A DNA stretch of 64,000 nt from Perca fluviatilis (GCF_010015445.1 NC_053112.1:566812-630811); one strand, 5' to 3'; counted from the first letter of the stretch, positions 23,692 through 34,611 are shown. Notes: generated by a model not told the origin, from the sequence alone. A program made the numbers and translations.

Positions 23692-23796
23692 TCAAGTGAT
23701 TAGTCCGTTTGATAGATGGCCATTTAACAGGACTTAGAGTTCTAAAGATGGAGTCTAGAGAGAAGTTTCCACATACAGACACCTCTGATTTTAAAG

Positions 23797-23965
23797 GTAC
23801 CATGGCATGAAAATGTCCTTTTATGGGTTTTTTAACATTAATATGAGTTCCCCCAGCCTGCCTATGGTCTCCCAGTGGCTAGAAATGGTGATAGGTGTAA
23901 ACCGAGCCCTGGGTATCCTGATCTGCCTTTGAGAAAATGAAAGCTCAGATGGACCGATCTGGAAT
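23797..23965 (+). mobile_element. MITE fragment (TTAAAGGTACCATGGCATG family)
   Basis: The left end AAAGGTACCATGGCATGAAA and the interior GGCTAGAAATGGTGATAGGT are from a very common fish MITE. A second, internally deleted copy lies at 42681. The right half is missing. Confidence 0.7.
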
Positions 23966-23994
23966 CGCACGTTTACTTCCTCCACCAGAAACCG

Positions 23995-24690
23995 CACGAT
24001 TACATTAGACTCGAGCGGTTGCGGTTAAATTCGGTCTCCACATACTATTTACACACTCATCCTGACCGACACTAGACTCATGCACTGGCCACGGTTACGT
24101 TCAGTAGCCTAGTGGGCGGTCTCCTCATGACAGTCTAACTACCATGTAGCAACATTCACTTCTAACATTTAAATTAACATAACTACCAAGATAACGTGAC
24201 GTGTATTTGTATGTGGTATAATACTTTCCCCTTGGTAATGTAGCCTATGAATTTACATCAACACAATTCTAAACTGCACAAGACATGAAGGCTTCTGGGA
24301 TTGGTTGATAACTCAAACTTGCCGAGAACCTAGACACCCGTTTGATTACATAGACTCATGCATTAGGAACGGCTACGGTCTCGTTCAGTAGCCTGGTGCG
24401 TGGTCTCCTCGTGACAGCCTACCTACCTTGTAGCAACATTCACTTCTCTAACGTTTAACTTAACATAACTACCAAGACAACAAGACGTGTATTTGTATGT
24501 GATGTACTTCCCCACCGATAATGTGTGAATTGCCATGAACACCATTATCTAAGATGCACCAGAACAAGGCTTGGTTAATAACTTAAACTTGCCAAGAACC
24601 AAGACACCACTTGATTACATTAGACTGGAGCGGCCGGTTGCACGGTTACATTCGGTCTCGTTCAGTAGCCTTGTGCGCGGTCTAAGTAGC
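23995..24690. repeat. approximately 290-bp tandem duplication, about 2.5 units
   Basis: Units share GTAGCAACATTCACTTCT, TTAACATAACTACCAAGA, CGTGTATTTGTATGTG and a TCGTTCAGTAGCCT block. Units have diverged by point changes and small indels. No conserved reading frame. Confidence 0.75.
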
Positions 24691-24694
24691 TAAT

Positions 24695-25067
24695 TTCCTG
24701 ATTGATTCTACCACCACCATTCCAGTGGAGGCTTTTTTTATTAATAAGGGAAAAATTCCACTAATTAACCCTGACAAGGCACACCTGTGAAGTGAAAACC
24801 ATTTCAGGTGACTACCTCATGAAGCTCATTGAGAGAACACCAAGGGTTTGCAGAGTTATCAAAAAAAGCAAAGGGGGGCTACTTTGAGGAATATAAAATA
24901 TAAGACATGTTTTCAGTTATTTCACACTTTTTTGTTAAGTACATAATTCCATATGTGTTCATTCATAGTTTTGATGCCTTCAGTGAGAAACTACAATGTA
25001 AATAGTCATGAAAATAAAGAAACACATTGACTGAGAAAGTGTGTCCAAACTTTTGGCCTGTACTGTA
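24695..25067 (+). mobile_element. Tc1-like element 3' portion
   Basis: It contains TTCCACTAATTAACCCTGAC, TACCTCATGAAGCTCATTGA and the end AACTTTTGGCCTGTACTGTA, matching the fragment at 20300-20561. The transposase coding part is nearly all gone. Confidence 0.7.
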
Positions 25068-25355
25068 GATGTAGAGATCATAGACCGTATATATATAGAT
25101 GTAGAGATCATAGACCGTCTATAAAGTTGTAGAGATCATAGACTGTATATATAGATGTAGAGATCATAGACTGTATATATAGATGTAGAGATCACAGACC
25201 GTATATAAAGTTGTAGAGATCAGGGACTGTATATATAGATGTAGAGATCATAGACTATATATAAAGATGTAGAGATCATGGACTGTATATATAGATGTAG
25301 AGATCATAGACTGTATATATAGATGTAGAGATCATAGACTGTATATAAAGATATA
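25064..25355. repeat. tandem repeat, approximately 28-bp unit, about 11 copies
   Basis: The unit is close to GATGTAGAGATCATAGACTG plus TATATATA. Units vary in the AT tail (GTATATATA, GTATATAAAG). It starts directly at the 3' end of the Tc1 fragment. Confidence 0.9.
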
Positions 25356-25359
25356 GCGA

Positions 25360-26055
25360 TAGGCGCTGACCAGATCTGCTGTCATTGCTTGAATTGGAGG
25401 ACAGAAGTTGCTCCACGTTTCCTGACTTTTTGTCACAGCTGATAAATTATCCGGACTTCTTTCAGCGGATCGATATAGCTGTCCTCCAGATTGCTATGCA
25501 TGGCAACGGTCTGTTATCAAGAAAATAACAGACCGCATTCTACATTAGAATTAAACCAAGCCGTGTAATAACAAGCAATAAAGTGGTTAGCAAACTTACC
25601 GACTCCCAGTTGCAGCAGCAGCTGCCGTGAGGTCAGAGGCTAGTGGATCAGGGTCTGGCTCTGCTTTGGGTTTTCCTGCAGTTTGTTTCCTTGCTGTTAC
25701 GTTAAAAAGTATCCAACCAGGGGACGCCGTTGTTACATCACTCTGACAGTCAATACTTGCTGTGATCTCGCCGTTCATTGTAATATTGTTTCTTTCAACT
25801 ACTCTCTATTCTTTCAACTGCCCAAATTTGTCCCCAAATTAATTTTCACCGTCCCCGACCCTTTTTTTTATTGGCCCCGGGACGACGGGAGGTCCTTAAG
25901 CTCGAGCCCTGGTCTCATGTCAACGAGCCACTTCAAAATGACATTAGGTCCAGCCCACAGAGCAGCAGCAGGAGCACTAACTGACTAAACTACACATAAA
26001 TCACATCAACACAGCTCCTATGTTGGCCAATGAGAACTTCTGCTCTGATACATTT
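25360..26055. other. no confident gene
   Basis: A minus-strand frame near 25778-25596 contains an acidic and alanine-rich stretch (DPDPLASDLTAAAAATG) but no recognised domain. No splice-supported exon chain was found. Confidence 0.35.
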
Positions 26056-26078
26056 GTGTTTCAGTTTTCTTTCAGTTT
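26056..26078 (-). promoter_or_regulatory. interferon-response-like (IRF) motif pair
   Basis: On the minus strand the sequence reads AAACTGAAAGAAAACTGAAA followed by CAC, giving two AANNGAAA IRF half-sites. It lies 34-56 bases before the ATG of the pyrin-domain exon. A splice acceptor (TTTTAGCAG) lies between them, so it may be intronic rather than promoter. Confidence 0.4.
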
Positions 26079-26111
26079 GACAAAACTTTCTGATTTTAGC
26101 AGGAAGCCACG

Positions 26112-26382
26112 ATGACGGCAGTGGACCTTTTCAATATTTTGGAGGATTTAGAAGAAGAGGAATTTAACACATTCAAATGGCATCTGCATCAAGACATCCT
26201 GGAAGGCTACCAAAGCATCAAAGTGTCCAAGTTGGAGAATGCAGAAAGGCAGGACACGGTGGACGTGATGGTGAATACCTATCAACTTCACGGAGCTCTG
26301 AAGGTGACCAAGAAGGTTTTAGAGCTGATCAACAGGAATGATCTGGTGCAGAGTCTGCTAGACACCAGCTCAGGACCACAAG
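26112..26382 (+). CDS. pyrin-domain (PYD) first coding exon, orphan
   Basis: ATG at 26112 in a good context opens 90 codons ending at a consensus donor ACAAG|GTCAGT (phase 1). The translation (DLFNILEDLEEEEFNTFKWH, then LENAERQDTVDVMVNTY and LINRNDLVQSLLD) matches the six-helix PYD of the death-fold superfamily, as in fish NLR proteins and ASC. PYDs bind other PYDs to build inflammasome-type assemblies. In fish this exon normally precedes a large NACHT exon, but none follows in the rest of the window. The next recognisable feature downstream is a LINE at 27.0 kb. It is therefore either the first exon of a gene with a very long intron, a PYD-only gene, or an exon stranded by rearrangement. Read without splicing, the frame continues to 26552. 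Confidence 0.75.
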
Positions 26383-27040
26383 GTCAGTCACCCTTTTTCA
26401 TTTGTATTTTCAGGAAGAAAGAGTGGGTGGACATGAGAAACCCAATACTTGTAAGGGAACAGATTGTTATTTTACCTGCTGATACAACTTGTGCACTCAG
26501 CAGCAACACATTCTCCAGCTGTAAACAATGCCATGGACGATGCATCATTTAAGATTGCAAACAGATAAAAAACTATTTTATATATATAAAAAAAAAAAAA
26601 TTAACATTTATTTCAGTGTAGTCTCTATTTGTTGTAACATTACTGTAGTGGCATTTCAAGCTCATGCTCTGTAAGTTGAGTTAGTGGTTCCCAGGTCTCA
26701 TTCAGGTCAGTGGCCAATATAACCTCATAACCTTTCCAGGTGGACAAGTACTTTAACTCCGTGTCTCTAACAGTAACAGCTGTATGATAAGAGTGCCAAG
26801 GTCACGGAGGAAGTCAACACATAACACATTCTGCCTGTCTGTTTTAGGCGCCTGTAATATCTTTCAGATCTTTATAAGGTTCAGCTAAACCTAATGCCTC
26901 CAGCATGAGTTTAAATAAAACTTCAGGAAGACAGGAACTTCAGAATGTTGGGATGGCACCTACACTGTACTGTGTAATCCTACATTTTCCTCAATTGAGA
27001 ATTCATTAAATGCTTATGTGTAATTAATTAAGTCTCGCTG
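26383..27040. other. no NACHT or other coding exon seen
   Basis: This is intronic or intergenic sequence after the PYD donor. I see no exon-like frame of a size fitting NLR domains. Confidence 0.5.
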
Positions 27041-28795
27041 AACCTCCTTCACAAATGGGAAGGGAGTTGTGCTGCTTCTGTTCTATTCTACCAACGGGTG
27101 TTTTCAAAAATGTTTTGAATTGTTTGGCTTCAGATCTTCTACAGATTGTAAACACATCTCTGCTCTCAGGTATCTTCCCACAGGCCCTGAAAACTGCAGT
27201 CATCAAGCCACTCCTAAAAAAGAACAATCTAGACACGACACTAATGAGCAACTATAGGCCAATATCAAACCTTCCATTTTTAAGTAAAATCATAGAAAAA
27301 GTGGTTTTTCAACAACTCAACCTTTTCTTATCGTTAAACAACAGTTTTGATGCCTTCCAGTCAGGTTTTCGACCACACCACAGCACTGAGACGGCTCTTG
27401 TTAAAGTCTTTAATGACATCCACTTAAACACAGATAGTGGCAAAATTTCAGTCTTAGTATTACTTGATCTCAGTGCTGCATTTGATACGGTAGACCATGA
27501 CATATTGCTTGACCGATTGGAAAACTGGGTTGGTCTTTCTGGCTCAGTACTAAAGTGGTTTGAATCCTATTTAAAGAATAGGGACTACTTTGTGTCTATA
27601 GGTAATTATACATCTGAGCATACAAATATGACGTGCGGAGTTCCCCAAGGCTCAGTTCTGGGGCCTCTTCTGTTCAACATCTACATGCTTCCACTGGCTC
27701 AGATTATGGAAAACAACAAAATAAGTTACCATAGTTATGCGGATGACACCCAAATTTACATAACCTTATCACCAGGGAACTATAGCCCAATACAACAATT
27801 AAATATGTGCATTGAACAGATTAATGATTGGATGTGCCAGAACTTTCTTAAATTAAATGAAGAAAAAACGGAGATGGTTGTTCTTGGAGCAAAAGAGGAA
27901 CGATTGAAAGTCAGCGCTCAGCTTCAAACGACAATGTTAAAAACCAGACAAACAAAGCCAGAAATCTTGGTGTAGTCATGGACTCAGACCTGAATTTTAA
28001 AAGCCACATTAACATAATTAAAAAATCAGCCTATTATCACCTTAAAAATATATCAAGGGTTAAAGGACTTATGTCTCAGCAGGATCTGGAAAAACTTGTC
28101 CATGCTTTTATCTTCAGTAGACTTGACTACTGTAACGGTGTCTTTACAGGTCTTCCCAAAAAATCAATCAGACAGCTGCAGCTGATTCAGAACGCTGCTG
28201 CTCGAGTCCTCACTAAGACCAAGAAAGTGGATCACATCACTCCAGTACTGAAGTCTCTACACTGGCTTCCAGTGCCTCAAAGAATTGATTTCAAAATACT
28301 TTTACTGGTTTATAAATCACTAAACGGTTTAGGGCCAAAATACATTTCTGATCTGCTACTACACTATGACCCACCTAGACCTCTCAGGTCGTCTGGGACA
28401 GGTCTACTTGTTGTCCCCAGAGTCAGAACTAAACAGGGGGAAGCAGCGTTCAGTTTTTATGCTCCACATATTTGGAACAAACTCCCAGAAAACTGCAGGT
28501 CCGCTGTAACTCTCAGTTCTTTTAAATCTAAGCTAAAGACCTATCTTTTTGATGTTGCTTTTCTTTAAATAATCTATTAACTTTAATTTCTTATACTGCA
28601 CTGTAACTTTTATTCTTATACTGCACTATCAATTTTATTCTTGTCTATTAATGTTTTTAATTTGTTTATTAATGTTTTTAAATTGTTTTCAATTGTTTTT
28701 AACTGCTCTTTAATGTTTTATGTAAAGCACTTTGAATTGCCCTGTTGCTGAAATGTGCTATACAAATAAAGCTGCCTTGCCTTGCCTTGCCTTCT
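27041..28795 (+). mobile_element. LINE (CR1/L2-like) 3' portion with reverse transcriptase
   Basis: A 306-codon frame (27055-27975) carries [64 protein letters not shown] and YADDTQIY. One stop or frame break at 27973-27978 separates it from a 196-codon frame (27978-28568) with the C-terminal tail (DYCNGVFTGLPKKS, LHWLPVPQRIDFKILLLVYK, FSFYAPHIWNKLPENCR). A 3' UTR follows and ends in AAATAAAGCTGCCTTGCC plus TTGCC repeats, the microsatellite-like tail typical of these elements. The 5' end with the endonuclease is missing, so the copy is dead. It is better preserved than the LINE at 4.5 kb. Confidence 0.92.
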
Positions 28796-29507
28796 GAATT
28801 TTCTTTAACAGTTATGTTTGTGTGTGTATAAAATAAAATTTGTACAAACCAGGGGTTAAAATGGCAAAGGTGAAGATCATGTTTTTGCCTTTGCAATGTT
28901 GTAACTTAGGAGACAGTTTGTCCTTGTGCTCTGATTAATTTGGCATGCAGTTATCACACCAGTCACTATTTAGTTTGAATAGAAACCCAACTCCTGGCTG
29001 ATTTGGAAGAAGGAAATAACAAGTGCAACAGGCAAAGGCATAGATTTGTAGGGGATATCCCTCCCCCCCAACATTTAGAAGAGGTAGATTTGTCCCTCTT
29101 AAAAAATACAAATGAACCGAGTCCCTAAAGATATAAAAATAATAATATATCCTTCTTACTTGAGCTGTCACTGGTTATACATGACGTTGGGTAGCCTCTA
29201 TCCAAAAGTTGAAACTTTTCAACTTTATTACAGTAATGAAGGAAAATCCAAACAAAAAGCTAATATTTGATTGCAGAAATGTGAAATCTAAAACCAGCCT
29301 TACTTCTTACCAGTTAATATGTTTTCCAAAGATTTTAGACAGGAAATTAAGTGTTATACACTCGACAAGTTTTGGGGAAGACCCCCAGACACCCCAGTTA
29401 TAATGTGTCCCCCCAAATGTTTTAACTAAACCTATGGCCTTGGTAACAGGTGAACTAGCTGTTACCAGGATGTTAGGGTTCCCCCACCTGCCAGGTCCCA
29501 CATAACC
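28796..29507. other. no gene recognised
   Basis: AT-rich sequence without splice-supported exons or clear repeat ends. Confidence 0.5.
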
Positions 29508-29512
29508 CCTGG

Positions 29513-30099
29513 TGTTACGGTTTCAGTGTTTTGCTTTGCATTTTGTTCCATTTGTTACCTGTTGGTTCATTTCTGTTGTCTGTATCCTGTTTTGTTGATT
29601 TCTGTTTCGTTATCTCCCTGTTTATTGTGTTTATCCTGTCTTGACTGTGTTCTGTGTTGTGTCAAGTTTCTGTGTTTAGTTGATGTCATGTTTTCCGTCT
29701 GTTTTTCCTGTTTCCTGTTTTATTTTGATAGTCTGGTTTTCTGTCTTGTCTTGTCCAGTTTGCTTCCTGTGTTTTCCCGCCTTTGTTGATTGTCCTGCCC
29801 CGCCCTGTGTTTCACCTGCCGTATCACCTGTACCTCATTCGTTCGTTACCTCTGTCAGTCCCTTTGTCTTGTGTCAGATCGTTTTGTAGCCATGCCCTTG
29901 TGTTTCCTCTCTGTGCCTTTTGTATGTTCCTGCGTCAGTTTACTCCTGCCTGTGTTTTGCCCGTCAGTTTATTTTTTGTGAGTTTTCCAGTCCTTGTACT
30001 GCTGTTTTTTTGTTGGTAATGAATCCCTGAGTCCCACCATCTCCTGCCTGCCTTCGTCTCTCTGCGTTTGGGTCCACATTCCCTGCTTCCTCACAACAT
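29513..30099 (+). mobile_element. possible solo LTR or similar repeat, pyrimidine-rich
   Basis: A strongly strand-asymmetric (T/C-rich) block begins TGTTACGGTTTCAGTG and is flanked by a perfect 5-bp direct repeat CCTGG (29508-29512, 30100-30104), as an LTR insertion would leave. The right end reads CACAACAT, not a clean CA, so the class is unsure. Overlapping Cys/Phe/Ser-rich frames inside it are composition artefacts. Confidence 0.4.
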
Positions 30100-30280
30100 C
30101 CTGGTACAAACACAATAACAACTTTAAACCAATGGATTGGTCAGTGCGCCTATCCAAGTGTCTAAAGGATAATTTACACATTATTTATTACACTCACCAA
30201 ACATTTTGACCATGAAAGTCCAAATTTAGTGGCCTCTGTCCCATTCTAATGCCAGTATTCCATCAGATACACTTAGCCAG

Positions 30281-30314
<34 letters not shown>
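30281..30314. repeat. (CA)n microsatellite
   Basis: A pure CA run about 100 bases before the acceptor of TRIM copy B. Confidence 0.95.
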
Positions 30315-30316
<2 letters not shown>

Positions 30317-30413
30317 CTCCATCATGCCCACAAATGCACACATTTCTTTTTAAACAAATAATAAAAACGTTTTTGTAAAATGTATTTTTTTTTCTCTCAC
30401 ATTACGTGTAGAT

Positions 30414-31790
30414 ATGGCTGCTGCCAGCAATGTGCCATCTGAAGATCAGTTTCTGTGCTCCATCTGTCTGGATGTGTTCACTGATCCTGTCAGCACACCA
30501 TGCGGTCACAACTTCTGCAAGAACTGCATCACTGAACAATGGAATATTAATGACCAGTACCTTTGTCCGATGTGTAAAAAGGTTTTCAACACAAGACCTG
30601 AGCTGCACAACAACACTTTCATCTCTGAGATGGTTGCTCAGTTAAGACAGTCAGCTCAACAGAAAGCCAGCAGCAGCAGCTCAGAGCAACAAGTGGCCAA
30701 ACCAGGAGAAGTTCCCTGTGACATCTGCACTGGACCCAAACTGAAGGCCCTGAAGTCCTGCCTGTTGTGTCTGGTCTCCTACTGTGAGACTCACCTGGAG
30801 CCTCATCTGACAGCTTCACGTCTGAAAAGACATCAGCTGATCGACCCTGTGGAGAACCTGGAAGGCAGGATGTGTACGAAGCACGATAAACCTCTGGAGC
30901 TGTTCTGTAAGACCGACCAGACATGTGTCTGCATGCTCTGCTCTGTTTTAGATCACAAGACGCATGATGTTGTTCCTCTGAATGAAGGCTATGAAGGAAA
31001 GAAGGCAGAGCTGGGGAAGACAGAGGCTGAAATACAGCAGATGATCCAGAAGAGACGACTGAAGATTCAGGAGATCAAACACTCAGTCAACCTCAGTGAG
31101 GAAGATGCAGACAGAGAGATAGCAGAAGGTGTTCAGGTCTTCACTTCTCTGAAGGAGTCTGTTGAGAGAGGCCTGAATGAGCTCATCGACACGATCAAAG
31201 AGAAGCAGAAAACAACAGAAAAACAGGCCGAAGCTTTCATCAAAGAGCTGGAACAGGAAATCTCTGAGCTGATGAAGAGAAGCACTGAGGTGGAGCAGGT
31301 GTTACGCTCTGAAGACCACCTCCATCTTCTCCAGAGTGTCCAGTCCCTAAACATCCAACAACCTCCACCCACCAAGGACTGGACAGAGGTCAGCGTCTGT
31401 CCATCATCATATAAGGGGACTGTGGTGAAAGCTGTGGTTCAGCTGGAGGAGAGACTCGGTGAAGAGATGAAGAAGCTGCTTGAAGCCGAGCTGAAGAGGG
31501 TCCAGCAGTATGCAGTGGATGTGACTCTTGATCCTGATACAGCATATCCTAATCTCATCCTGTCTGATTATGGGAAACAAGTGAATGATAGTGATGTGAG
31601 GGAGAATCTCCCAGACAACCCAGAGAGATTTTCTGAGTGTGTTTGTGTTTTAGGAAAAGAGATGCATCATGACACACATAACGTGTGTCATGATGCATCA
31701 AATTCATGTGTCGATGATTTTGTTTTGTCTTATTTTAAATATCTAAAATTAAAGGTAAAGAGCAAATCTGATGGGACAGTTAGGATCTAA
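30414..31790 (+). CDS. TRIM E3 ligase, copy B, SPRY-less with novel tail
   Basis: The 458-codon frame follows the conserved acceptor ...GTGTAG and starts [18 protein letters not shown]. All RING ligands are present (C15, C18, C30, H32, C35, C38, C51, C54). B-box 1-like (CDIC...CLLC...CETH) and B-box 2 (CTKHDKPLELFCKTDQTCVC) are intact, followed by a coiled coil at about 195-345 and a PRY (LDPDTAYPNLILSDYGKQ). After VLGK (residue 415) the SPRY is deleted. The last 43 residues (EMHHDTHNVCHDASNSCVDD onward) are encoded by DNA that lies beyond the stop codon in copies C and D. The junction carries a perfect hairpin at 31661-31699. The protein should keep RING ligase and oligomerisation parts but lack the target-binding B30.2 surface. 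It could be a regulatory or dominant-negative form, or a recent pseudogene; no inactivating change precedes the deletion. Candidate AATAAA at 31894. Confidence 0.85.
   Translation: MAAASNVPSEDQFLCSICLDVFTDPVSTPCGHNFCKNCITEQWNINDQYLCPMCKKVFNTRPELHNNTFISEMVAQLRQSAQQKASSSSSEQQVAKPGEVPCDICTGPKLKALKSCLLCLVSYCETHLEPHLTASRLKRHQLIDPVENLEGRMCTKHDKPLELFCKTDQTCVCMLCSVLDHKTHDVVPLNEGYEGKKAELGKTEAEIQQMIQKRRLKIQEIKHSVNLSEEDADREIAEGVQVFTSLKESVERGLNELIDTIKEKQKTTEKQAEAFIKELEQEISELMKRSTEVEQVLRSEDHLHLLQSVQSLNIQQPPPTKDWTEVSVCPSSYKGTVVKAVVQLEERLGEEMKKLLEAELKRVQQYAVDVTLDPDTAYPNLILSDYGKQVNDSDVRENLPDNPERFSECVCVLGKEMHHDTHNVCHDASNSCVDDFVLSYFKYLKLKVKSKSDGTVRI
31661..31699. repeat. perfect hairpin at the SPRY deletion breakpoint
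   Basis: Arms GATGCATCATGACACAC and GTGTGTCATGATGCATC (17 bp each) enclose ATAAC. The right arm matches native 3' flanking DNA of copies C (about 42478) and D (about 52548). The left arm has no native counterpart and appears to be an inverted copy of the right. Confidence 0.85.
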
Positions 31791-31893
31791 GAGGTATATG
31801 GTGTAAAGTGGTTGTCTAATGTTTTTATTTCTTATGTTCCTCAATAATGAGACAGGAAAGAAAGATTCTAAATTATTGTGGCATAATTGCAGA

Positions 31894-31899
31894 AATAAA
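31894..31899 (+). terminator. candidate polyadenylation signal, TRIM copy B
   Basis: AATAAA about 100 bases after the new stop codon, in the same context as in copies A and D. Confidence 0.45.
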
Positions 31900-32471
31900 G
31901 TCTGTTTGTTGAGACCAAGAATGTTAATGGTGTTATTCCTAAATCAGTTCTTCTGATATCACTTTAAACTGCTGGGTTTGGTCTTTCTACCACAGCAGTT
32001 GTACCTTTTACTTTTAAATGTAAGCCACTTTTCTATTTGGAGAACCTGCTGTTGCAATTATTATGAAATTGATAATTTAAAGCAATGGTGTAGTCTAATG
32101 TATTGTAGTGGGCATACTATACTGTATATATTTGGGCCAGAATATGCCGTTGGGGGAGGGGGGGCAAATCCTTGTGGGGGGTCTGTGTGTCCATCCCCAT
32201 GGAAGTTATGAGCGTCAACAACTTCATTTTCTACATTCACAATGGTGACACAATGGTGTCTCCGAGAGTGGTGCAGTGTCGCCCGGACACAGCAGACACG
32301 GACAGGGCTCTGGCTCCGGCAATAACGGCAAGAAAACGTCGAAAAAGTCGCGAACGAAAAGAGGCAAACGAGGCAGGAAAAGGAGGAATAAAAAGAACAA
32401 CAGGAACAACAGAACACCGCCGCCGTATTTCCCACCGGAGGTAATTTAGCTGCCGTTCTTTAGCCCGGGGA

Positions 32472-32513
32472 TTAACGGGGACCTCCAGCTAGCTAGTTGG
32501 AGGTCCCCGTTAA
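32472..32513. repeat. perfect hairpin at a second deletion junction
   Basis: Arms TTAACGGGGACCTCCA and TGGAGGTCCCCGTTAA (16 bp) flank GCTAGCTAGT. In the 62.4 kb copy the left arm is present but is followed by different sequence. The right arm here is an inverted copy and marks a deletion of about 0.5 kb. Confidence 0.85.
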
Positions 32514-33058
32514 TTTTGTTAACTTTCCCAACATCGAAACAAACTTTAGAGTGCAAGAACAGTTAATGGAATCTGGTCGACATCTTTTCCTTTGGGCGCG
32601 CAGCGGGATGTGGTGTTAGTACAGTTAGCTAAAAACAAAACAGAAAGCTTTGGCTTATTATATTATTACTGCTATGCTGTAACATTACCATAGTAAGTGT
32701 TCTGGTTGGTGAGACAGAAATACCAAGGTTCCTGTTAAATGAAAAACAGAGCATGTAATAGGAGTGTTGTGTATTTACAAAACGCAAATTTGTCGGCTTG
32801 AAGTTGTCAGGTACCATGCCTGAGCAGTTTTACATTTATATAATACTCATTTCCTCCAGGGCAGCATTTCAGGCTCACCAACAGTTTCTTGCTTCAACCA
32901 AATGCAAATGTCCTAGTTAAGGAAGTCCTTTATAAAGTCCCTGGATCCACAGCGGGTCTCATTTTAATTCTCAGGATTGAAGAAGAGGTGGACATGTTTT
33001 CATCTTTCTGTATGTCACCTCTCTGTTGCTGTGAGCCAATAGCCTGTTGGATGGCTTA

Positions 33059-33630
33059 GGCCTCCTGCACGCTGGCTGCGTGGCGTGAGCGTGGCGTTTC
33101 TGTTGCGTGTCAGCTGCGTGGCGTTTTCTACGTCTTTACACACCAGAAACGTGTCTGACGCGGCGCTGCTGCTGCACTCAAGCAGTAGTATACTTCATGC
33201 TAAACATAAATACATACGGATCTGATTACAACAAAGACAACGTCGGCAGTATTGACGGCAAAATAGGCTCCAGAATATTTCCTTCTGGATCAGTTGACAA
33301 TCGATAATTATTATTATTTTTTTAAATGACATTTATATCTGCATTTATATCAAAACCTCGAGACTTTCAAACATCAAAATGTCATTTATTAAATGTATTT
33401 GTGTCAAAATGACATATAAACATCTTTTCCTATTTTATTTTGCCTGGAAACACTTCCAACATGCTTGCGTGAAATATAGGCGTCGGTCCTATTTCTAGCA
33501 TGCATGCGTTTTCGACCCAGCTCGCAGGCAGTGTGTAAGCTCTAACCTGTTACCATGGGAGCCCAAATAAAAACGGACACGCCACGCGGCTGACACGCTC
33601 CCGCCACGCAGGCAGGGTGTGCAGGAGGCC
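33059..33630. mobile_element. PIF-like MITE in companion locus B
   Basis: Inverted ends GGCCTCCTGCACGC and GTGTGCAGGAGGCC lie between perfect TTA duplications (33056-33058, 33631-33633). Homologous DNA at 63.37 kb lacks the element. Subterminal GCGTGGCG motifs repeat on both sides. No transposase frame. Confidence 0.85.
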
Positions 33631-33849
33631 TTAGGGTGCAGACCTGTCCAGTTCTTCCACACCAGATTTGGAGTTCCTTATAGAGGAGGCTTTGTGTCCA
33701 AACAGGAAAAGAAAGAAAACCTGTCGACACAAAGAAGACTTCTGTCTAAAATATCGTGTGCTCCAGCTTTGAGATTTCTCTTCATTAGAACTAAGAGGCC
33801 TGTAGGAGCCACATATTGTATGTTGTTTATGGTCTCATTTATATTATTA

Positions 33850-34611
<762 letters not shown>

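Larger units (their letters stand above)
32250..33830 (+). other. companion locus, duplicon B (unrecognised, split by a MITE)
   Basis: Three parts match the 62.1-63.5 kb copy. First, a Lys/Arg-rich coding-like stretch (about 32260-32440) ends at GGAG|GTAATT; relative to A and E it lacks four bases (GGTT) after the ATG, which changes which frame the ATG opens. Second, a block at 32850-33024 after CCTCCAG reads LLQPNANVLVKEVLYKVPGS in one frame. Third, a block at 33636-33765 encodes ADLSSSSTPDLEFLIEEALC and a Cys/Lys-rich end before TGA. In this copy an in-frame TAG and a 572-bp MITE separate parts two and three. I do not recognise the protein. Confidence 0.4.

Noticed and set aside
29526..30019. 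Overlapping Cys/Phe/Ser-rich frames of 60-90 codons
   Set aside because: They arise from a pyrimidine-rich repeat, occur in more than one frame at once and show no domain or splice support.
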